A stretch of DNA of 64,000 nt, from assembly GCF_013177735.1 (NCBI RefSeq), contig NZ_WOEZ01000094.1:1-64000 (forward strand). The letters run 5' to 3'. Made by a program: the position numbers and the translations under genes. Positions within the stretch are counted from its first letter, which is position 1, and the number at the start of each line of letters is the position of its first letter. This DNA comes from Paraburkholderia elongata. GTDB lineage: Bacteria > Pseudomonadota > Gammaproteobacteria > Burkholderiales > Burkholderiaceae. Below, piece by piece: positions 56,285 through 64,000 of this stretch. Below the pieces are notes generated by a model that did no database searches, was not told where the DNA came from, and worked only from the letters and a program-made list of their open reading frames with translations.

Positions 56285-57397
56285 TTACTGAGCGACGAAG
56301 AGCATACCGTGCGGATCCTGCAGCGCGGATGCGCTGCCGATACCCGCCACGACGGGCGTGAGGTGACCGGACTTCACGTCCAGTTGCATCACCTGCCCCT
56401 GGCCTGCGCTGTACGCATCACCCTGCTTAAACGGCGCATCGACGCGGTACGTCGTGTTGTTTGCGTCGGTGAACAGCATGAATGTCTTGCCCGTCGAACC
56501 CGGCGCCGGGACAAAGCGCGTATCGTCCACCGGGTAGATCGGACCATCCTTATCGCTGTACAGCGTGAGCGTCAGGACACTCACGCTCTGGCTGGGCCCA
56601 GGATTGCTGATGAACACGAGCTTGCCGTCCGCCTGGCTATCCAGCACGAGCTTCCCCGACGGGTCGATGGCCAACGAATCCGGATCGGTCAGGGTCAGCG
56701 TCACCGGCTGATTGAACGTCGGGTTCGCCGCGCCGCCCACCGATGGCGTCAAGTCGATAGCCTGGGCGTTGCCGGCCAGTACCGGCGTCACGTCGAAGGT
56801 GGAACCATTGGCGTTCAGCGTGAGCGCAACGACGGTCGGTCCTACGCCTGGCGTGGTGGGCGCCGAAGCACTCACGTACACGACACCGTTGATGAGTTGC
56901 ATATCGTCGTAACCACCGCCGTGCACGGTGGGATTGACCGTCGCCTGATAGGTTTTCTGCGCGCCTGTGGCAAGGTTGATGATAGTCAGCTCAGGATTGC
57001 CGTCTTCATTCGCCATCGCCCATAGCGTATTCGTGTCGCTGCGCGCCATCAGACCGTCCACATGGCCCGGCACCGTAAAGGTTTTCTGAGCGTTGCCGTT
57101 CAAGTCGTACTGTACGACCTGGTTGGTGATGCCGGGCACCGAGCCATCCTTCACTTCGCCGGCGTTCTGATAGCCGATGAATATGCTGGAACCCATCTGC
57201 ACGATCGAATCCGGCTTCTGTGTTGCCGAGGGTGCTTTTGCGAATACCGCGAGCGAGTAACCGGTGGCGGTTGCCGTGTTCGGAACCGGCGTAGCCGCTG
57301 CCGTTGTTGCTGCCGGGCTCGGATTGTCAACGCCTCCGCCACACGCCGAAAGTGCCATCACAGCCGAAATCATCAAAGCAATGGAAGTCTTTTTCAT
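56285..57397 (-). CDS. Lipoprotein with beta-propeller-like domain
   Basis: A 370-residue protein with a lipobox LSAC at residues 16-19, so it should be lipidated and anchored to a membrane from the periplasmic side. A linker rich in Ala, Thr and Pro follows (residues 20-45). The rest has repeated strand-turn units of the kind VVQYDLNGNAQKTFTVPG and LTIINLATGAQKTYQATV, with DPDSLAIDPSGKLVLDSQ, as in NHL or SMP-30-type propellers. No enzyme motif was recognised. A stand-alone gene with a binding or scaffold role by fold only. Confidence 0.75.
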   Translation of the reverse strand: MKKTSIALMISAVMALSACGGGVDNPSPAATTAAATPVPNTATATGYSLAVFAKAPSATQKPDSIVQMGSSIFIGYQNAGEVKDGSVPGITNQVVQYDLNGNAQKTFTVPGHVDGLMARSDTNTLWAMANEDGNPELTIINLATGAQKTYQATVNPTVHGGGYDDMQLINGVVYVSASAPTTPGVGPTVVALTLNANGSTFDVTPVLAGNAQAIDLTPSVGGAANPTFNQPVTLTLTDPDSLAIDPSGKLVLDSQADGKLVFISNPGPSQSVSVLTLTLYSDKDGPIYPVDDTRFVPAPGSTGKTFMLFTDANNTTYRVDAPFKQGDAYSAGQGQVMQLDVKSGHLTPVVAGIGSASALQDPHGMLFVAQ

Positions 57398-57865
57398 TTT
57401 AAAGGTGTCCTGATTAAATGCATTTCTTTTTTGTCAAGTAAGCAACATCCCTCTACCGCACCAGTACAGTAAAAACCGTATAAACCGGCGGTTTCACTTT
57501 AGCGGCTGGATATGTCAATCGAATGACGTTGCGAAATGCAGGTGCACCTTGAAAGAGACTTTTCTGTTGGCCGAATCGCAGGATTTTCTCTTTTTGCTAA
57601 GCCAAAGGAAACTACCCGCTCGCCGCTTAAGGGACGCTTAAGTGAGTGCGCTTTAGAGGCACAAAAAAAAGCCGCTACTGCAAGCGGCACACACTCATAG
57701 GATTACTTATTAATTAAAAAACGCATCGATGTAAGAATCACATCGACGAAAGTAGCTGACTGTAGCCGCCGGCAGGCAAACTGAAAACAAACCGTAATGC
57801 TTTATGCCGCCAGGGTAAATGAACTGAAAGAATAAGCGGGAATCAGCGCAACACGATCGCGTTCA
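57398..57865. other. Intergenic region with one terminator
   Basis: About 470 bases, AT-richer than the genes. It holds the terminator at 57672-57689 and the promoter region of the lipoprotein gene, and nothing that looks coding. Confidence 0.5.
57672..57689 (-). terminator. Intrinsic terminator, minus strand
   Basis: GCCGCT-ACTGCA-AGCGGC, followed on the minus strand by eight T. It lies about 175 bases after the ferritin-VIT1 gene and is the most likely end of that message. Confidence 0.75.
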
Positions 57866-58996
57866 TCAGGAAATCGATACCCCCAACAGCTTCCCGACCC
57901 CGAACGTGAACCCCGCGGCAACGAGACCGATAACGACCTGCCGCGTTGCGGAGAACCCCGCGCTGCGCCCATTGAATAGCGAAGTAAAGACCCCAATGGA
58001 TGCGAGCGCAAGCATGCTAAATACGACGCATTGCACGATCGCATTAAGCCCGTGCGTCCACAGAAACGGCATCACCGGAAAAATCGCGCCGACCGAGAAC
58101 AGGCAAAACGAGACCCCCGCAGCAGACCAAGGATTGCCGCCCAACTCGGCGGGATCGAGTCCGAGTTCCTCACGCGTCAAGGTATCGAGCGCCTTGTCCT
58201 TGTCACGCATCATCTGCGACGCCACCCGTTTCGCCTCGACGGCATCAAGACCCTTGGCGCGATAGATCAGCGCCAGCTCGTGTTCTTCGGCTTCCGGCGA
58301 CACCTCCAGTTCTTCCGCTTCTTTAGCAATCTGGGTACTGGCGAGCTCGCGCGCATTGGTCACCGACAGCCATTCACCCAGCGCCATCGAACACGCGCCG
58401 GCGATCAGGCCGGCGAGCCCCGTGAGCAGGATCGCCTTGTTGCCGGTTCCCGCGCCGGCCACGCCCATGATCAGGCAGAAGTTCGAAACGAGGCCGTCGT
58501 TCGCACCGAGCACGGCCGCGCGCAGATCGTTACCCGACGAAACGCCCTTATGCCACGTCTCCGCTGCGGCGATGCGCGCGCCTTGCGACAGGTCCGGGTC
58601 GCCGCCGCCGTGGGCCAGGGTCTGGACTACCGCCGCATGGTGATGCTCGTCGGCCGACATACGGCCCGCGTCCGGCTGCCCGTGGTATTTGTTACGGTCG
58701 GCGTATTCGGCCGCAGCGAGCGTGGGTAGCACGAAACCTGCGCCGAACATGCGTACCAGTGCTTTCATCAGGCGCGTCTTCACGGCCTGGCCGGTGCCCT
58801 TCGGCTGGATGCCGTTAGCTCTCAGCTTATCGGCCCATACCTGCGCATGATCGTGCTCTGACTTCGCGAGGTCACTGTAGACCTGCTTACGCGTGTCGTC
58901 CTTCTCGACTTTCGCGAGCGTTTCATAGAGCGCGGCGCTATGGAGCTCATCGGAGAGATTGGCTCTGTACCGCTTGACTTCGTGCTTGGATGCCAT
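57866..58996 (-). CDS. Ferritin-like / VIT1 fusion membrane protein (MbfA type)
   Basis: A 376-residue two-part protein. Residues 1-145 form a ferritin/rubrerythrin-like domain with iron ligands in LSDELHSAALYETLAKVE, KSEHDHAQVW and SADEHHHAAVV. Residues 150-376 are a VIT1/CCC1-type transporter with about five helices (LRAAVLGANDGLVSNFCLIMG, then SMALGEWLSV). In the MbfA family this fusion exports iron and protects from iron or peroxide stress. I saw no Irr-type box upstream. Confidence 0.88.
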   Translation of the reverse strand: MASKHEVKRYRANLSDELHSAALYETLAKVEKDDTRKQVYSDLAKSEHDHAQVWADKLRANGIQPKGTGQAVKTRLMKALVRMFGAGFVLPTLAAAEYADRNKYHGQPDAGRMSADEHHHAAVVQTLAHGGGDPDLSQGARIAAAETWHKGVSSGNDLRAAVLGANDGLVSNFCLIMGVAGAGTGNKAILLTGLAGLIAGACSMALGEWLSVTNARELASTQIAKEAEELEVSPEAEEHELALIYRAKGLDAVEAKRVASQMMRDKDKALDTLTREELGLDPAELGGNPWSAAGVSFCLFSVGAIFPVMPFLWTHGLNAIVQCVVFSMLALASIGVFTSLFNGRSAGFSATRQVVIGLVAAGFTFGVGKLLGVSIS

Positions 58997-59327
58997 GGTG
59001 ACGTGCCTGCATATCGGGTAGCTAACAACGAAGCGTAATCGATTCAGGCACGGAAGTCATAAAACCCCTAAAACGCATCTTTAGCGAGAACGCCAACGGT
59101 TCTCATCCCCATTCGGCTCTGCACGATTTTCTCTTAAGACAGGCTTATGCGTGTCCTCGTCAGGCACAGGTTCTGGCCACTATCGTCCTGCATTTTCAGC
59201 ACTTCGAAATACGGAAGGAAATTGTTTTGAACGCCCCTAAGGAGAAGTTAAGGAAAGCTGCTTATTCTGTGGACACGCATCGACCGGAATGGTCGGCGCG
59301 ACACCATCACACTATTGGAGAACCATC
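58997..59327. other. Intergenic region, divergent promoters
   Basis: About 330 bases between the ferritin-VIT1 gene and the small secreted gene. There is no open frame of interest and no clear operator. An AT-rich part at 59205-59270 probably holds the promoter of the plus-strand gene. Confidence 0.4.
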
Positions 59328-59609
59328 TTGAAAGCACTCAAACACATCATGCTCATCGCTTCGATCGTCGCCATCCCGACCCTGTCGTTTGCCCAGAAAA
59401 TGAACACGCCGATGAACGACACAACACCAGCGCCCACCGTCTCGATGCACGACACGCAGAACAATCAGCCGGGTACGCAATATCAGCAACCTTCGCACAA
59501 GATGTCGGGCTCCGGCGACAGTTCGGGTTACGGCGCGCCTGCGACAAGCTTTTCGCAATCTTCGACGATGCATTTCACGGGCAAGAACTCGGGAGTGTTC
59601 AATCATTGA
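59328..59609 (+). CDS. Small secreted protein, TTG start
   Basis: Using TTG at 59328, with GGAG 7 bases upstream, the product is 93 residues and opens with a normal signal peptide (MKALKHIMLIASIVAIPT, cleavage near SFAQ). The mature chain is low in complexity and rich in Ser, Gln, Thr and Met (NTPMNDTTPAPTVSMHD, KMSGSGDSSGYGAP). An ATG at 59349 would leave a shorter signal without its lysines, so TTG is preferred. No known family. Confidence 0.65.
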   Translation: MKALKHIMLIASIVAIPTLSFAQKMNTPMNDTTPAPTVSMHDTQNNQPGTQYQQPSHKMSGSGDSSGYGAPATSFSQSSTMHFTGKNSGVFNH

Positions 59610-59743
59610 ATACGCGCGATGATGCCCTGCACTTCCGCGCTGTCCCTGCGTTTTCCATTACTCGTAGCAAGTCAGCGGAAAAAAATCAGCGCGGGAGAGC
59701 GAGGCACATCTTCAATCAGAAAACCGACCAGACACCAGCGAGA

Positions 59744-61051
59744 TCATTGCGGCGCAGGAGCCGCCCGATATCCTCGCCGGCCGATAGCCAAAGCGAGCGT
59801 GGCGGATACCGCGAGACTCGCCGCCACCACATAGAGTCCTGCAGCATATCCCCCCGTCACGCTCTTCAGCCAGCCAATTGCAAACGGGCCGACGAAACCA
59901 CCGAGATTGCCGATCGAGTTGATCATGGCGATACCGGCCGCTGCGCCGGCGCCTGAGAGAAAGGTACTCGGCATGGCCCACAGCGGCGCCTTGGCCGCGC
60001 TAATGCCCACGTTCACGAGGATCAGCGCGAGCACCACCGCAACGACGGTATCCGCGAAGCCTGCCCATGCGAGCCCGACGCCTGCCGCAACGCACGGAAT
60101 CACCACATGCCACGTGCGCTCGCCGGTGTGATCCGAATGGCGCGCCCACATCACCATGCCGAGCACAGCCAGCACGCTGGGAATCGCATTCAATGCGCCC
60201 GTGCCGAGGGCGCTAAAGCCGAATTGACGAATGATCAGCGGCGCCCATAGCCCGAGTGTATAAAGGCCCGCAGATGTGCCGAAGTAAATCATCGACATGA
60301 TCCACACGCGTGGGTCGCGCAGCGCGGCGAGCGCACCTGCCGCATGGCCTGCCTGCGATTCACGTCCCGCTCGTTCTTCACGTAAGGTCGCGACGAGCCA
60401 CGCTTTCTCATCTGCTGCAAGCCACGTCGCCTTTTCTGGTGAATCGGTGAGTGCTTTCAACACCACGAACCCGAGAACGACGGCAGGAATCGCTTCAATG
60501 ATGAACAGCCATTGCCAGTCTTTAAATCCGAACAGGGCCGGCATCTGCATGATGGCGCCTGAAATGGGCGACCCGATTGCCGTCGACAAAGGTGCGGCCG
60601 CCATGAACGCCGCGGCTGCGACTGCACGTTGCCGTGCGGGAAACCACTGGCTGAGATAGAGAATGATGCCGGGAAAGAAACCGGCTTCGGCCACACCGAG
60701 CAAAAAGCGCAGCGTATAGAACGAATTCGGCCCAACCACGAACGCGGAAGCCGCCGACACCAGCCCCCACGTCACCATGACGCGTGCAATCCAGATGCGC
60801 GCACCGACCTTGTTCAGAATGAGGTTCGAGGGCACTTCGAACAGAAAGTACCCAAGAAAGAAGATGCCGCCACCCAGGCCGAACATGGTCGGCGAGAGGC
60901 CGAGGTCCTTGTTCATCGTGAGTGCGGCGAAGCCGACGTTCACACGATCGAGAAAGCTGACGAAGTAAAGCAGCATGACGAAGGGCAAAATGCGCCACGT
61001 CAGCTTGCGAACCACCCTGGCTTGCAATTCATTGGCCACGCCAGTCTCCAT
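59744..61051 (-). CDS. MFS transporter, anion:cation symporter (ACS) family
   Basis: A 435-residue carrier with 12 helices. The opening RRKLTWRILPFVMLLYFVSF-like segment (VVRKLTWRILPFVMLLYFVS), FLDRVNVGFAALTMNKDLG and GIFFLGYFLFEVPSN are the ACS-family marks seen in tartrate and phthalate carriers. It lies 92 bases after the dehydrogenase gene in the same direction, so it probably imports the hydroxy-diacid that this enzyme oxidises. Confidence 0.88.
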   Translation of the reverse strand: METGVANELQARVVRKLTWRILPFVMLLYFVSFLDRVNVGFAALTMNKDLGLSPTMFGLGGGIFFLGYFLFEVPSNLILNKVGARIWIARVMVTWGLVSAASAFVVGPNSFYTLRFLLGVAEAGFFPGIILYLSQWFPARQRAVAAAAFMAAAPLSTAIGSPISGAIMQMPALFGFKDWQWLFIIEAIPAVVLGFVVLKALTDSPEKATWLAADEKAWLVATLREERAGRESQAGHAAGALAALRDPRVWIMSMIYFGTSAGLYTLGLWAPLIIRQFGFSALGTGALNAIPSVLAVLGMVMWARHSDHTGERTWHVVIPCVAAGVGLAWAGFADTVVAVVLALILVNVGISAAKAPLWAMPSTFLSGAGAAAGIAMINSIGNLGGFVGPFAIGWLKSVTGGYAAGLYVVAASLAVSATLALAIGRRGYRAAPAPQ

Positions 61052-61143
61052 TCTTTAAATCGCCCGTGACGTATTCGTCCGGGCGTTATTTTTGTCTAAT
61101 GCGCGCGTTACGTGTTGCACGTTACGTATTGCGTGTCGCGAGT

Positions 61144-62250
61144 TCAGGCTGCCTTGGACTCCGCCGCCGGTTCCGCTGCGAGGATCGCGCAAACCGCATC
61201 GGTCACCTGCGCCGTTGTAGCCGTGCCGCCGAGGTCGCCAGTGTGCAGCGCCGGGTCAGCCGTAATGCGTTCGATCGCGTTCATCAATTGCTGCGTAGCG
61301 CCCGCCTCGCCAAGATGCTCGAGCATCATCACAACCGACCAGAACGTGCCGACCGGATTGGCGAGCCCCTTGCCCATGATGTCGAAAGCGGAGCCGTGAA
61401 TCGGTTCGAACATCGAGGGATAGCGGCGCTCGGGGTCGAGATTCGCGGTCGGCGCGATGCCGAGGCTGCCGGCCAGTGCCGCTGCCAGATCGCTGAGAAT
61501 GTCCGCGTGAAGGTTCGTCGCGACGATCGTGTCGAGCGTGGCGGGTCGGTTGACCATGCGCGCGGTGGCGGCGTCGACGAGTTCCTTGTCCCATTTGACG
61601 TCGGGAAACGCCTTCGAGACTTCGAGAGCAATCTCGTCCCACATCACCATCGCGTGGCGTTGCGCATTGCTCTTGGTGATCACCGTCAGCAGCTTGCGCG
61701 GCCGCGACTGTGCGAGGCGGAACGCGAATCGAAGAATGCGCTCGACGCCCGCGCGGGTCATCATCGAAACGTCCGTTGCCACTTCGATCGGATGGCCCTG
61801 GTGCGCGCGCCCGCCTACGCCGGAGTACTCACCCTCCGAGTTCTCGCGAACGATGACCCAGTCGAGATCCTTCGGCCCACAGCGCTTTAACGGCGCGTCG
61901 ATACCGGGAAGGATGCGGGTGGGACGCACGTTCGCGTACTGATCGAAACCCTGACAGATCTTCAGGCGCAGACCCCATAGCGTCACGTGATCGGGAATAT
62001 GCGGGTCGCCCGCCGAGCCGAACAGAATCGCATCTTTGCTGCGGATGGCATCCAGCCCATCGGCCGGCATCATCACACCGTGCTGGCGATAGAAATCGCC
62101 GCCCCAATCGAAATTCTCGAACTCGAACTGGAAGGCGTCGCTTCGCGCAGCGATGGCTTCGAGAACCCGTTGGCCCGCGGGCACGACTTCCTTGCCGATG
62201 CCGTCGCCGGGAATGGTTGCGATGCGGTAGGTCTTCACTGGCGTCTCCAT
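61144..62250 (-). CDS. Tartrate / D-malate dehydrogenase
   Basis: A 368-residue enzyme of the isopropylmalate dehydrogenase family. It has IATIPGDGIGKEVVP, the substrate arginines in LRLKICQGFDQYANVRPTR, VRENSEGEYSGVGGR and the NAD region FEPIHGSAFDIMGKG. The wording after YANVRPTR fits tartrate dehydrogenase/decarboxylase and D-malate dehydrogenase (DmlA) rather than LeuB. ATG 62250 is chosen; a longer frame to 62313 adds unmatched residues. Divergent from a DmlR-like LysR gene and followed by the transporter. Confidence 0.9.
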   Translation of the reverse strand: METPVKTYRIATIPGDGIGKEVVPAGQRVLEAIAARSDAFQFEFENFDWGGDFYRQHGVMMPADGLDAIRSKDAILFGSAGDPHIPDHVTLWGLRLKICQGFDQYANVRPTRILPGIDAPLKRCGPKDLDWVIVRENSEGEYSGVGGRAHQGHPIEVATDVSMMTRAGVERILRFAFRLAQSRPRKLLTVITKSNAQRHAMVMWDEIALEVSKAFPDVKWDKELVDAATARMVNRPATLDTIVATNLHADILSDLAAALAGSLGIAPTANLDPERRYPSMFEPIHGSAFDIMGKGLANPVGTFWSVVMMLEHLGEAGATQQLMNAIERITADPALHTGDLGGTATTAQVTDAVCAILAAEPAAESKAA

Positions 62251-62375
62251 GATGTTGAACGTATGGCTGCATCCTAGAACGGAGAACGCTCGCGAAAACG
62301 CTGCTAGACTCAAAGCATCCTTAACCTGAAGTTAATAATGGGCGACTCATCGGTCTGCTCATTGGCCCACTCAAT

Positions 62376-63287
62376 ATGACCTCGTCGATACAGCCGGACG
62401 ACCTCGCCTTCTTCTCCACGCTCGCCGCAAGCGGCAGCCTGACAGCGGCTGCGCGCGAACTCGGGTTGAGCACCGCGGCCGTGAGCAAGCATCTGGCGCA
62501 AATGGAATCGCGGGCGGGCGTGTCGCTCGTCAATCGCACAACGCGGCGCATGAGCCTCACGCCGGAGGGCGAACTCTATCTGACCCGGGCGCGGCGCATT
62601 CTGAGCGAAATGGACGACCTAGCCCAATTGCTCGGCGGCTCGCAAGCGACGCCGAAAGGCCTGCTGCGCGTGAACGCGACCCTCGGCTTCGGCCGCAGTC
62701 ACGTGGCGCCGCTGATTTCCCGGTTTGTGCGGCGCTTTCCCGAGGTGGACGTGCAGTTGCAGCTCTCCGTCGACCCACCGCCGATCAGCGACGACGCCTT
62801 CGACGTGTGCGTGCGCTTCGGCGAACCTCCGGATGCTCGCGTGATTGCGCGCCGGGTCGCGTCCAATCGGCGGCTGCTTTGCGCATCGCCTGCGTATTTC
62901 GCCAAACACCGCGCGCCACGCAGTCCGGCCGAGCTATCGCAACACAACTGCATTGGCATTCGTCAAGGCGGCGACGGCTACGGGCTATGGCGTCTGACCA
63001 GCGGACGCGGTTCGACCGAAAAGACCGAGACAGTTCGCGTGCGCGGCAACCTCACCACCAATGACGGCGAGATCGCCGTGAAGTGGGCACTGGACGGCCA
63101 CGGCATTCTGATGCGGGCCGAATGGGATATTGCGGAGTATCTCGCCGATGGCCGCCTGATCCATGTCCTGCCGGAATACCGCACGCCAGGTGCCGATATT
63201 TACGCGGTGTACCCGCAACAGTTGCAAATGACGGCGCGGGTCAAGGCATTCGTCGACATGCTGATCGAGACGCTTGGTGCGCGTTAA
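62376..63287 (+). CDS. LysR-family regulator, DmlR-like
   Basis: A 303-residue LysR protein with HTH at residues 8-65 (LAFFSTLAASGSLTAAA, STAAVSKHLAQMESRAG, then NRTTRRMSLTPEGE). The STAAVSKHLAQME wording is that of the DmlR group. It is divergent from the tartrate/D-malate dehydrogenase gene, 125 bases between starts, so it most likely activates it in response to the diacid. Confidence 0.88.
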   Translation: MTSSIQPDDLAFFSTLAASGSLTAAARELGLSTAAVSKHLAQMESRAGVSLVNRTTRRMSLTPEGELYLTRARRILSEMDDLAQLLGGSQATPKGLLRVNATLGFGRSHVAPLISRFVRRFPEVDVQLQLSVDPPPISDDAFDVCVRFGEPPDARVIARRVASNRRLLCASPAYFAKHRAPRSPAELSQHNCIGIRQGGDGYGLWRLTSGRGSTEKTETVRVRGNLTTNDGEIAVKWALDGHGILMRAEWDIAEYLADGRLIHVLPEYRTPGADIYAVYPQQLQMTARVKAFVDMLIETLGAR

Positions 63288-63763
63288 GTCGGCCTTCCCG
63301 TAGTTCTGCGATGCAGAACATCAATATCTTGCGACCGGCCGGCAATTCAAACCGGATAGTTCCGGCAACTTCCTTCTATTACATAGCCTTACGGCGCAAA
63401 TCAAGCACACCCGCAGCGCCAGGTGTTTTCCCTATTTTGGCCTGCATTGCAGTCCAAACGAGCGATTTCCCCCGTTGACACAGAACGAACGGTCGTGCCA
63501 AATTGCACCTGCATCCTGTGCGCAAGCACGCGATCATTGAGTTCATAGCAGCGCCGAGCCGCCCCAGCGATCAGGAGACAACCTAGCAGGCAACCGGACC
63601 CAAGGCGCCCACCAGCAGACCCATTATTTCGCATCCCTTACCAGATTGGGAAGGCGTTGTATCGCCCATTGAAATCGCATCGCGCAACAGATCGCCAGAA
63701 CCTTGTAGCACTCGCATTACTTCGCCAGTTCAATCGATTCCAATAAACAAGGAGACACGGAGC
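63288..63763. other. Intergenic region before the second porin
   Basis: About 475 bases of moderate GC. Short open frames have no ribosome site or motif. It should hold the porin promoter; no operator or terminator was recognised. Confidence 0.4.
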
Positions 63764-64000
63764 ATGCCGGCAAGTCATCGCAGTCGGGTTGGAGCCATTC
63801 TTGGATTAGCAGGTGCCTGCGCACTAGGCGCCGTCCAAAGCGCCCACGCGCAAAGCAGCGTCACGTTGTACGGCATCGTCGACGGCTCCCTCCTCTACAC
63901 CAGCAAATCACTTAACCCGGCAACCGGCCAGAGCGCCGGCCATCAATACTCGTTCACCGACAGCGGGCTCTCGGGTTCTCGCTTCGGCATGCGTGGTGCC
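63764..64000 (+). CDS. OmpC-type porin, cut by the window end
   Basis: The first 79 codons of a porin. The signal peptide (GAILGLAGACALGAVQSA, cleavage after HA) is followed by QSSVTLYGIVDGSLLYTS and GLSGSRFGMRG, as in the full porin at 15017-16165. AAGGAG lies 10 bases or so before the ATG. The gene is incomplete only because the window stops. Confidence 0.92.
   Translation, partial: MPASHRSRVGAILGLAGACALGAVQSAHAQSSVTLYGIVDGSLLYTSKSLNPATGQSAGHQYSFTDSGLSGSRFGMRGA

Overview
The window looks like chromosomal DNA of a Burkholderia-type betaproteobacterium, most likely Paraburkholderia or a close relative. The basis is the GC-rich sequence with strong third-position GC bias, OmpC-type porins whose mature ends begin QSSVTLYG, many LysR regulators, and a gene order for choline and glycine betaine catabolism that matches this group. 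No rRNA, tRNA, CRISPR array or insertion sequence was seen.

Region 1 (1-3.9 kb) holds a YbjQ-like gene, a LysR gene with a one-base frameshift near its start, two truncated gene beginnings (an NTF2/SnoaL-like start and an NAD-binding start), then an intact SDR dehydrogenase, an intact SnoaL-like gene and a TetR repressor.

Region 2 (4.0-16.2 kb) is a candidate aromatic-acid catabolic module. On the minus strand an alpha/beta hydrolase, a VOC protein, an aryl-acid adenylating (AMP/CoA) ligase, a flavin monooxygenase like the front half of salicylyl-CoA 5-hydroxylase, and an AAHS-type transporter form one run. A divergent LysR gene, a Tat-exported GMC oxidoreductase and an aldehyde dehydrogenase follow on the plus strand, with a porin closing the block. 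The substrate cannot be read from the sequence.

Region 3 (16.5-55 kb) is a nearly complete island for choline sulfate, choline and glycine betaine. Choline sulfate is cut by BetC and choline is oxidised by BetA and BetB under BetI. Glycine betaine is demethylated by GbcAB, dimethylglycine by DgcAB with an ETF pair, and sarcosine by SoxBDAG. GlyA and SdaA turn glycine into serine and pyruvate, while FdhA and PurU handle the one-carbon products. Uptake uses one CbcWV permease/ATPase set with three periplasmic binding proteins. Three GATase-like AraC regulators (GbdR/SouR/CdhR type) sit inside the island. A direct repeat, CGACA-N16-CGACA with a 21-base period, recurs in four intergenic regions of the island, always in the same orientation to a minus-strand gene, and is a candidate operator. 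A 46-base hairpin unit, repeated with a 49-base period, lies in the predicted leader of the cbc transporter operon.

Region 4 (55.8-64 kb) is unrelated: a small secreted His/Arg/Glu-rich protein, a beta-propeller-like lipoprotein, a ferritin-VIT1 fusion (MbfA type), a small secreted protein with a probable TTG start, a tartrate/D-malate dehydrogenase module (ACS transporter, dehydrogenase, divergent LysR), and a porin cut by the window end.
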